Source of the DNA: an uncultured Odoribacter sp.
Lineage (GTDB): Bacteria; Bacteroidota; Bacteroidia; Bacteroidales; Marinifilaceae
Length of the DNA stretch: 13,049 nucleotides
NCBI GenBank assembly: GCA_947176455.1
Contig: CAMWQQ010000022.1
Coordinates: 1 to 13,049 of the forward strand
Reading direction: 5' to 3'
The position numbers and the translations under genes were made by a program. Shown here piece by piece: positions 7,830 through 13,049 of the stretch. Under the pieces are notes generated by a model. It did not search any database and was not told where the DNA came from. It was given only the letters and a program-made list of their open reading frames with translations. Numbering within the stretch: the first letter of the stretch is position 1; the number at the start of each line of letters is the position of its first letter.

Positions 7830-9014
7830 TTACTTTTTATTTAATTCCGCTTCCAACAATTTAATACGCTGCTCCAATTCTTCAATAGAAGGCAACTGCT
7901 TTTTAATATCTTCGATTTGAACATTACTATAAGTTGCAACGCCTATTGGTGTTGTAAGCCCATCAAAAGACCATTGTACTTCTGTTCTGTCCATATCAGA
8001 ACATATCAACAATCCGATTGTCGGATTATCATCTGCTGCCTTAAATAGATTATTAACAGCATTTACGTAAAAATTCAATTTACCCAAGAACTCAGGTTGA
8101 AACGCAATTACTTTTAATTCGCAGACAATATATGCCTTTAAGTGGATATGATAAAAGAGCAAATCTATTTTACGACTCTTTCCTGCAACCACTATCTCTT
8201 TCTGACGCCCGACAAAAGCAAAACCACTTCCTAATTCGAGAAGAAAGCGACTCAACTGATGAGCCAATGCATCCTCCAATTGAGTTTCGCTAAATCTGGA
8301 AGGCAAGGAGATAAAATTAAAGTCATAATTTTCTTTGGTTATTTCCTGAGCGAGTTCTGCTTGCACAGCCGGCAAATGCTCAGGAAAATTACTTACAGCT
8401 CCACCTTGTTTGTGAAATAAATCAGCTTTTATACAATGAAGAAGATTACTTCTGCTCAAACCATCCGATATTGTCTTTTGAATATAGAATACAGCCTCTT
8501 CTATTGTTTCGCATTTTGTTATTATCTCAACATGATGTCGCCATGGAATAAATGCAAAAAGTGCAGGGAACTGTAAGCCTTCTGTGCACTCATCAACAAT
8601 TTCTCCACCAAGTTGGTGGAGCTTTATATTTTGTTCATTTATAAGCAATTGTAATTCTCCACCAAGTTGGTGGAGTGTTTCAAAGATGGATCTATTCTTA
8701 TTCTCAGAATAAAACAGATACCACTTTTTCATGTACCAAATATTCGAAGTTGAGAACCCCTTTTCGTTTGGAAACTCAGCCTGCAGATCAAGACTTAATT
8801 GTTCTACTATTCCTGTACCCCAACGCTCTTCTGCTTTTCTTTGAACGAGGTCACGTCCCAATTGCCAATTCCATAATAATTTTTCAGAATTAACCTTTAC
8901 AGAAGCTTTGATTTGAGCTTTTCTGTAACTACCTTTCAGGATATTAACCCATTCTACATAATCTTCCCCAATATGAACATCATGTATTTTTGTAACAAAC
9001 AGTTCTTTTTCCAT
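7830..9014 (-). CDS. DUF1016/YhcG-family PD-(D/E)XK nuclease
   Basis: This 394-residue protein belongs to the YhcG/DUF1016 group, which joins an N-terminal winged-helix DNA-binding domain to a C-terminal PD-(D/E)XK nuclease. The N-terminal domain shows SEKLLWNWQLGRDL, WGTGIVEQLS and GFSTSNIWYMKKWY (about 43-99). The middle has LFAFIPWRHHVEII and IEEAVFYIQKTI. The nuclease core has GSGFAFVGRQ (262-271), Asp284 in KIDLLFYH and Glu299-x-Lys301 in CELKV, so the acid and E-x-K residues are present. A short coiled coil (about 375-394) ends the protein. LHQLGGE occurs twice (114-120 and 132-138), encoded by identical palindromic DNA. The start is ATG 9014, with AAAAGGAGG 9 nt upstream and the preceding gene's stop adjoining. 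Family members are often near restriction or defence genes; the exact role is unknown. Confidence 0.88.
   Translation of the reverse strand: MEKELFVTKIHDVHIGEDYVEWVNILKGSYRKAQIKASVKVNSEKLLWNWQLGRDLVQRKAEERWGTGIVEQLSLDLQAEFPNEKGFSTSNIWYMKKWYLFYSENKNRSIFETLHQLGGELQLLINEQNIKLHQLGGEIVDECTEGLQFPALFAFIPWRHHVEIITKCETIEEAVFYIQKTISDGLSRSNLLHCIKADLFHKQGGAVSNFPEHLPAVQAELAQEITKENYDFNFISLPSRFSETQLEDALAHQLSRFLLELGSGFAFVGRQKEIVVAGKSRKIDLLFYHIHLKAYIVCELKVIAFQPEFLGKLNFYVNAVNNLFKAADDNPTIGLLICSDMDRTEVQWSFDGLTTPIGVATYSNVQIEDIKKQLPSIEELEQRIKLLEAELNKK
8603..8621. repeat. Palindromic repeat copy 1 inside the DUF1016 gene
   Basis: CTCCACCAAGTTGGTGGAG is a perfect 9-1-9 palindrome. With two more bases on its left it is a 21-bp direct repeat (8601-8621) of the copy at 8655-8675, exactly 54 bp (18 codons) away and in frame. 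It encodes LHQLGGE, residues 132-138. It could form a hairpin in mRNA or single-stranded DNA, or bind a dimeric protein. Confidence 0.9.
8657..8675. repeat. Palindromic repeat copy 2 inside the DUF1016 gene
   Basis: Identical in sequence to the palindrome at 8603-8621, with the same two flanking bases on its left. It encodes LHQLGGE at residues 114-120. The 33 bp between the copies are not palindromic. The pair lies in the linker between the N-terminal DNA-binding domain and the middle region. Confidence 0.9.
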
Positions 9015-9500
9015 CTATTTAATCCTCCTTTTGGGCGTGGTTAACTCTCTGAGTAAATTTACGAAAACCATAGGACTTCTAAATTCATCCTTTTTCTTCA
9101 TCAAATTTATACTGGATATAATTTAGTCCGGCATTAGCATATCCTTCAATCCTTTGAACAATAGAACTTATTGCTCCACAACATTCATCGTCTATCATTG
9201 TTTCCAAATCGCTCCACTTGAACCCTAATTTTTCATCTGATTCAAATAAGACAAGCATCTCACATAGTCGGAAATTTCCATTGGTTTCCACTGACTTATT
9301 GGTGCGAAATCTCTGGTCTCGCCCGAGTCCTTGATTGGATTACATACACCAAGATGATAACCAATCATAAAAGCGTACATATATGTCTGAAAAAATGGTC
9401 CTAACTGAATGTAGTCTCCACCATTTAGCAGGCGGTAGCGTCCCAATGGATATAAGCGTTTAGGTCTTCCCATGTCGGAGGATATTAGAGACTGGAACAT
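9015..9500 (-). pseudogene. Unrecognised gene of about 161 codons with two compensating frameshifts
   Basis: I do not recognise this family. Reading from ATG 9500 (or ATG 9473, MGRPKRLYPL) gives a protein-like frame with GGDYIQLGPFFQTYMYAF and TRDFAPISQWKPMEISDYV, which then fails and stops at 9225. Dropping to another frame near 9261-9264 restores sensible sequence (EMLVLFESDEKLGFKWSDL and IVQRIEGYANAGLNYIQYKF). That frame stops at 9085 after the A5 run at 9091-9095. Removing one A returns to the first frame (DEFRSPMVFVNLLRELTT), which ends at TAG 9015-9017, touching the DUF1016 ATG. One apparent base loss and one gain therefore reconstruct a single 161-residue protein, or 152 residues from ATG 9473. 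It formed a two-gene operon with the nuclease. Either it is a recent pseudogene or the bases are wrong at two sites. Confidence 0.8.
9024..9032 (-). promoter_or_regulatory. Strong Shine-Dalgarno sequence for the DUF1016 gene
   Basis: On the minus strand AAAAGGAGG lies 9 nt before ATG 9014, an almost perfect complement of the 16S rRNA tail. Such sites are unusual in Bacteroidetes, where most genes in this window lack one. It lies inside the last codons (PKRR) of the upstream gene, so those codons serve two functions. Confidence 0.7.
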
Positions 9501-9529
9501 CGGTCAGTGGCAATACTCACAAACCTCCG

Positions 9530-9557
9530 CAAAGGTAATGAAATTTGTCCAAACAAA
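9530..9557 (-). promoter_or_regulatory. Likely promoter of the unknown gene and DUF1016 operon
   Basis: On the minus strand TACCTTTG (9537-9530) fits the -7 element TAnnTTTG. TTTG at 9557-9554 could be the -33 element, although the 16-bp spacing is shorter than the usual 19 or so. The start of transcription would be near 9522, about 20 nt before ATG 9500. The -33 element lies inside the first TCCAAACAAA repeat. Confidence 0.55.
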
Positions 9558-9639
9558 TCCCTATTTTTCCTCCAAATGATGCATTTTATCCAAACAAACT
9601 ACGCTATTTAAGGCGGTCAAACGCCATTTTCCAAACAAA
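9548..9639. repeat. Three TCCAAACAAA direct repeats with exact 41-bp spacing
   Basis: TCCAAACAAA occurs at 9548-9557, 9589-9598 and 9630-9639, starts exactly 41 bp apart. The sequence between copies is mostly different, so this is not a simple tandem repeat. A longer match, AAACAAATCCCT, is shared by 9551-9562 and 9637-9648. The 41-bp period is close to four helical turns, which would place the copies on one face of the DNA. The first copy overlaps the likely promoter of the minus-strand operon. Confidence 0.75.
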
Positions 9640-9640
9640 C

Positions 9641-9673
9641 AAATCCCTGCCAATGAATGATTAGCAGGGATTT
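9641..9673 (-). terminator. Terminator of the DUF2795 gene
   Basis: AAATCCCTGC (9641-9650) and GCAGGGATTT (9664-9673) pair over 10 bp with a 13-nt loop. On the minus strand the stem is followed by GTTTGTTTGG, a T-rich tail. It lies 28 bp after the DUF2795 stop, consistent with an intrinsic terminator. Confidence 0.7.
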
Positions 9674-9701
9674 ATTCGTTAGTTTTATGCTTTAAACAGC
9701 A

Positions 9702-9923
9702 TTAATATTCGTCCTCGTTGAAGAAGAAATCGTCTTTGCTCGGATAATCCGGCCAGATGTCTTCGATGCTTTCGAAAATTTCTTCATCGTCTTCGATGTC
9801 CTGAAGATTTTCAATCACTTCCATAGGCGCACCTGAACGAATAGCGTAGTCAATCAATTCATCTTTGGATGCAGGCCATGGTGCATCTTCCAATTTTGAA
9901 GCAAGTTCCAGTGTCCAATACAT
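9702..9923 (-). CDS. Small acidic DUF2795 family protein
   Basis: This 73-residue protein begins MYWTLELASKLEDAPWPASK, followed by DELIDYAIRSGAPMEVIENL, which is the conserved signature of Bacteroidetes DUF2795 proteins. The C-terminal half is very acidic (DIEDDEEIFESIEDIW) and ends FFFNEDEY. The length is normal for the family and there is no signal peptide or membrane segment. It is monocistronic, with its own promoter (9961-9991) and terminator (9641-9673). Its function is not known, and the strong promoter and conservation suggest a housekeeping role. The start ATG 9923 is preceded by an AT-rich leader without a Shine-Dalgarno sequence. Confidence 0.9.
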   Translation of the reverse strand: MYWTLELASKLEDAPWPASKDELIDYAIRSGAPMEVIENLQDIEDDEEIFESIEDIWPDYPSKDDFFFNEDEY

Positions 9924-9960
9924 AGTTATATCGTTTTTAACATTTCCCTAAAAATTTCCG

Positions 9961-9991
9961 CAAATATATATTTTTTAGTAAAAGAAACAAG
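9961..9991 (-). promoter_or_regulatory. Bacteroidetes-type promoter of the DUF2795 gene
   Basis: On the minus strand TATATTTG (9968-9961) matches the -7 consensus TAnnTTTG. CTTG (9991-9988), a three-of-four match to TTTG, lies 19 bp upstream. Transcription should start near 9954, giving a leader of about 30 nt. Confidence 0.7.
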
Positions 9992-10064
9992 AACAAATCC
10001 ATAAATTAACATCCATTATTTTCACCTGCAACGTGCAAAGCCCGAAAAAGTTACGCTTCCGCCG

Positions 10065-11846
10065 TCACTCGTCCGAGAAATGCTGTAAAACCCTGCGGTA
10101 GGTATTAAAAATCTTGGCCTTGGAAACAAAACCGACATACCTCCCCTCCTCTATGACCGGCAGATTCCAGGCGTGCGTATCCTCAAATTTCTTCATAACG
10201 ACGTCCATCGGGTCATTGACATTCACAATCGTCGGAGGAGTGGTCATAAAATCACGCACAAAGGTCTTTTCGTACAAATCCTGGTTGAACATGATTTTAC
10301 GAATATCATCCAACAGCACGATGCCCAGCAAAGCCTCATTCTCATCGACAACCGGAAAAATGTTCCGGCAAGAACGGGACACCTTTTTTACCAAATCTCC
10401 CAGAGTAGCCCCTACCTCTACCGTCTGCAAATCGGTTTCAATCACCTTGTTCAACTTCATCAAGGTCAACACCGCCTTGTCCTTGTTGTGGGTAATCAAA
10501 TCGCCCTTCATCGCCAAACGACGGGCATAAATGGAATAAGGTTCCATTCCGCGCCCCGTCAGGTGAGCCGTCACGGAGACTATCATCAAAGGCACCAGCA
10601 GACTGTAACCGCTTGTAATCTCGGCAATCAAAAACATCGCCGTCAAAGGGGAATTCATTACCCCGGACATCACTCCCGCCATTCCCGCCAACACAAAATA
10701 ACTCACCGGCACCTGAATAATTCCCGTCATATTAATCAAGGTCGCTATCAAGAAACCGGTCACACCGCCGGTAAACAGACTGGGCGCAAATACTCCACCC
10801 ACTCCGCCACTACCGTTGGTCAACGCCGTTGCAAACACTTTCAGAAACACCAGACCAATCACGTACAAGACCAGTACCAAAGCATAATTCCGGAAATCAA
10901 AAAAGTAGGTGTTGTTCAGCAAGGCATCTGCGTTGTCAGTCAACAAAGCCTCCAGTGAAGAATATCCTTCACCGTATAACGGCGGAAAAACATAAATCAA
11001 CAACCCCAACAAAACACCACCGACCAATATTCGTCTGAATTTGTTTTTAATGCCGGTAAGCCATTTCTCGATTTTTATGTTCAAGCGAATGAAATAGACA
11101 GAAACCAATCCGCAAAAAATCCCCAGAATAATATAATAAGGCACATTTGCCAAAGCGAAATGCCCCCGAACCGCAAATTCAAGCACCACGCCCTCGCCCA
11201 TTAAGAAATAGACAATCACGTAGGACGAAATGGCGGAAATCATCAAAGGCACCAGCGAAGCCATGGTCAAGTCCAGCATCAGCACCTCAAGGGTAAAAAC
11301 GATACCCGCTATCGGAGCTTTGAAAATACCGGCAATGGCTCCTGCCGCCCCACACCCAATCATCAAGGTCATCACCTTGTAATTCATCCGGAAAAAACGC
11401 GCCAGATTGGAACCGATGGACGCCCCCGTCAACACAATGGTTGCCTCCGTTCCCACCGAACCGCCAAAACCAATCGTAATGGTACTGGCAACCATCGAAG
11501 AGTAGTTGTTATGGGACTTGATGATGCTATTCTGTCGAGAAATCGCATACAACACCTTGGTGACCCCGTGGCTGATGTCCTCCCTGACAAAATAGCGGAC
11601 AAACAGGGTGGTCAACCAGATGCCGATAAAGGGCAAAATAAAAAACAACACGCTACCGCTGTCGATTTGCAACCGTTCGGTAATCAACTGGTGGGTATAA
11701 TGAACGGAATTTTTCAAAAAGACACCCGCCAAGCCGGTAATGACACCGACTAGCAAGCTCAAGACGATAATGAAATTCCTTTCCTTGATGTGGCGAACGC
11801 GCCAACTTAAAAAACGCGCATACCAACTATTCCACCACGACATCAT
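10065..11846 (-). CDS. CLC-family chloride transporter with C-terminal CBS pair
   Basis: This 593-residue inner-membrane protein has the CLC fold (about residues 25-445, many hydrophobic helices) followed by two CBS domains (about 465-522 and 530-585) that usually bind adenine nucleotides. The anion-path motif GREGP of E. coli ClcA appears as GTEAT, keeping the gating glutamate (Glu134). GSGGVGGVFAP (346-356) matches the GxFxP region. The inner proton glutamate of antiporters is also aligned (Glu187 in FTLEVL). Both glutamates being present favours Cl-/H+ exchange over a pure channel. Likely roles are acid resistance or ion balance. It lies 40 bp downstream of the DUF4831 gene on the same strand with no terminator seen, so co-transcription is possible. 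ATG 11846 and the next codon, ATG 11843, are both possible starts. Confidence 0.93.
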   Translation of the reverse strand: MMSWWNSWYARFLSWRVRHIKERNFIIVLSLLVGVITGLAGVFLKNSVHYTHQLITERLQIDSGSVLFFILPFIGIWLTTLFVRYFVREDISHGVTKVLYAISRQNSIIKSHNNYSSMVASTITIGFGGSVGTEATIVLTGASIGSNLARFFRMNYKVMTLMIGCGAAGAIAGIFKAPIAGIVFTLEVLMLDLTMASLVPLMISAISSYVIVYFLMGEGVVLEFAVRGHFALANVPYYIILGIFCGLVSVYFIRLNIKIEKWLTGIKNKFRRILVGGVLLGLLIYVFPPLYGEGYSSLEALLTDNADALLNNTYFFDFRNYALVLVLYVIGLVFLKVFATALTNGSGGVGGVFAPSLFTGGVTGFLIATLINMTGIIQVPVSYFVLAGMAGVMSGVMNSPLTAMFLIAEITSGYSLLVPLMIVSVTAHLTGRGMEPYSIYARRLAMKGDLITHNKDKAVLTLMKLNKVIETDLQTVEVGATLGDLVKKVSRSCRNIFPVVDENEALLGIVLLDDIRKIMFNQDLYEKTFVRDFMTTPPTIVNVNDPMDVVMKKFEDTHAWNLPVIEEGRYVGFVSKAKIFNTYRRVLQHFSDE

Positions 11847-11886
11847 ATTCTGTTTTTAGCAATGTACCCACCCCGGCACGTTATCA

Positions 11887-13011
11887 TCATTTTTTTCTTA
11901 TGCTTTTAAGAGCTCCGGAATAAGGATAAAACTCCAGCATCAATCCTTCATTGCTGATTACGTCTACCGGAAATCTCTTCACCTCTCCCAGTTGCGGAAC
12001 AATAACCTGAAAACTGATGATTTTCTCCTTCCCTTTCAGCAATTGCAATTCACCGACCGCCGGAACACGGTAAAAAATAGCAGATGCGTTATCCCCTTCC
12101 GCAAGCGACTTGGAAACGGGCACAATGACATCGGCAATCTTCAAGGAATAAGCGATAGCGGAAACATTCTTGGCATCCGACATCCCTTCTTTTTCCGAAA
12201 AACGAAACGCCACCACCGGTTCGTCCGCACGAACGGGAACGCAAGTCACCACTTTTTTAACTTTCCGCTTCTCCGTCTTTCCCATAAACAGACTCATGTA
12301 ATTAGCCTCCATTCGGTCAAACTCTTTCAGTATAATCTCCAGCGATTTGCCGTCAGGCACATTGTTCTCGGCAGCCAGCAATTTTACCCTTTCAGAACGG
12401 ATTCGAAAAATCTCACTCACCGCTTCTTTCACATTGTCCGCTTCGGTTTTGGGCACATAACGCACAATCGGGTCCCAAATCTTTTTCATTTCTCCGTCAA
12501 TCTCCTGAAAAGTGTAATTGGTATCCAACACTTCTTTCAGATGATTATACGTGTTCAACTTCATGATATTTATCTCATCCCCCTTCTCCGGATGATTTTC
12601 CGAATACTTCATTTCTTTCTGTTTGGCACCAAGTTCCTCCACGCCAACGGAAACGCCTGCCAAAAAACCCTCCGCGCTCAAAGACAAGGTCACCGGAGTA
12701 TATTCTCCGGTAGCAGAAACAGAATATACGGCTTTTTCATCCGGCAGATACCGGGGAGTTATGCGCATATCCTTTATTTCCCAATGCTCTCTGGGATGAG
12801 TAGCTTCCGGTTTTAAGCGCAATTCTTTTTCCGCATAGTTGCTGTAAGGTCCCGGAATAAAACGGGTGCATTCCAAAGTCACCTCAATGTCATAGGCAAC
12901 TTTCGGCAAACAATAATTGACATTCACCCAAGTGCTCAGTTCCTTCTTTTTCTGCGCTCCAGCCGTCAAGGCAAGCGCCAGCATAAACAAAACCGCCAAT
13001 CCGCTTTTCAT
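11887..13011 (-). CDS. Secreted DUF4831 family protein
   Basis: The 374-residue protein starts with a signal peptide (MKSGLAVLFMLALALTAGAQ) with likely cleavage after AGA or AQ. There is no lipobox, so it is predicted to be periplasmic. The block NYCLPKVAYDIEVTLE followed by FIPGPYSNYAEKELRLK is typical of DUF4831, a Bacteroidetes family of about this length with no known function. The middle (about 170-255) is charged and helical, and the C-terminal half (about 265-370) looks beta-rich. No catalytic motif is recognisable. ATG 13011 is close to the window edge, so the promoter cannot be judged; the 38 bases upstream show no clear -7 box. The gene precedes the CLC transporter with a 40-bp gap. 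Confidence 0.85.
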   Translation of the reverse strand: MKSGLAVLFMLALALTAGAQKKKELSTWVNVNYCLPKVAYDIEVTLECTRFIPGPYSNYAEKELRLKPEATHPREHWEIKDMRITPRYLPDEKAVYSVSATGEYTPVTLSLSAEGFLAGVSVGVEELGAKQKEMKYSENHPEKGDEINIMKLNTYNHLKEVLDTNYTFQEIDGEMKKIWDPIVRYVPKTEADNVKEAVSEIFRIRSERVKLLAAENNVPDGKSLEIILKEFDRMEANYMSLFMGKTEKRKVKKVVTCVPVRADEPVVAFRFSEKEGMSDAKNVSAIAYSLKIADVIVPVSKSLAEGDNASAIFYRVPAVGELQLLKGKEKIISFQVIVPQLGEVKRFPVDVISNEGLMLEFYPYSGALKSIRKK

Positions 13012-13049
13012 ATCTCTTTGTATCTAATACTCGTTTATATTCCTCGAAC

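Larger units (their letters stand above)
6747..9640. other. Candidate accessory insert
   Basis: Between the dpp5 terminator and the DUF2795 terminator lies a segment visibly richer in A and T than the flanks. It contains only a truncated peptidase, a DUF1016 nuclease and a frameshifted gene, all on the minus strand. This composition suggests replacement or insertion by horizontal transfer. I see no integrase, transposase, tRNA or terminal inverted repeat, so the mechanism and exact borders are unknown. Confidence 0.4.

Noticed and set aside
9225..9291. Programmed -1 ribosomal frameshift joining the two short frames
   Set aside because: The nearby AAATTTC is not in the zero frame needed for slippage, no pseudoknot is evident, and a second shift of opposite sign is also needed downstream, so mutation or base errors explain it better.
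6747..9640. Insertion sequence or integrative element
   Set aside because: I found no transposase, integrase, terminal inverted repeats or target duplication, so the segment is described only as a candidate accessory insert.
9548..9673. CRISPR array or tandem repeat
   Set aside because: The repeat is only 10 bp with three copies and no cas genes. The spacers are not of CRISPR type, and the right-hand inverted repeat fits a terminator.

Overview
The window comes from a member of the order Bacteroidales (phylum Bacteroidota). The evidence is the gene content (a DPP5-type lipoprotein peptidase, DUF2795 and DUF4831 proteins, bcp next to recA) and promoters of the Bacteroidetes type (TTTG, about 18-19 bp, TAnnTTTG) upstream of bcp and of the DUF2795 gene. 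Most starts lack a Shine-Dalgarno sequence, as is usual in this phylum. The genus cannot be fixed from this sequence.

Left part (1-6746), a core-like, fairly GC-rich region. The 3' part of cysN (GTPase subunit of ATP sulfurylase) is followed 8 bp later by a PAPS-dependent sulfotransferase, so sulfate activation and sulfonate transfer look like one operon. This resembles the cysD-cysN-sulfotransferase cluster of gut Bacteroides that sulfonates steroids, although the acceptor here is unknown. A MenI/YdiI-like hotdog thioesterase converges on the sulfotransferase, with a perfect palindrome across the junction. Divergent from it, a clear promoter drives bcp (peroxiredoxin), probably recA, and perhaps dpp5 (a lipoprotein dipeptidyl-peptidase). 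dpp5 ends at a strong bidirectional terminator.

Middle part (about 6747-9640), an AT-richer accessory segment bounded by terminators, with all genes on the minus strand. It holds a 5'-truncated S9B (DPP-IV-type) peptidase remnant that keeps its whole catalytic domain. It also holds a DUF1016/YhcG-type PD-(D/E)XK nuclease gene containing two identical palindromic 21-bp repeats. Directly upstream and touching the nuclease start is a gene of about 161 codons that I do not recognise, broken by two compensating single-base frameshifts. Three TCCAAACAAA repeats spaced exactly 41 bp apart lie at and upstream of its likely promoter.

Right part (9641-13049), again core-like, all minus strand: a small acidic DUF2795 protein with its own promoter and terminator, a CLC-type chloride transporter with a C-terminal CBS pair, and a secreted DUF4831 protein 40 bp upstream of it.

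The most unusual material is the middle segment: an unknown protein plus a DUF1016 nuclease as a compact two-gene unit, decaying in this strain or affected by base errors. The sulfonation module is the most functionally interesting core element.
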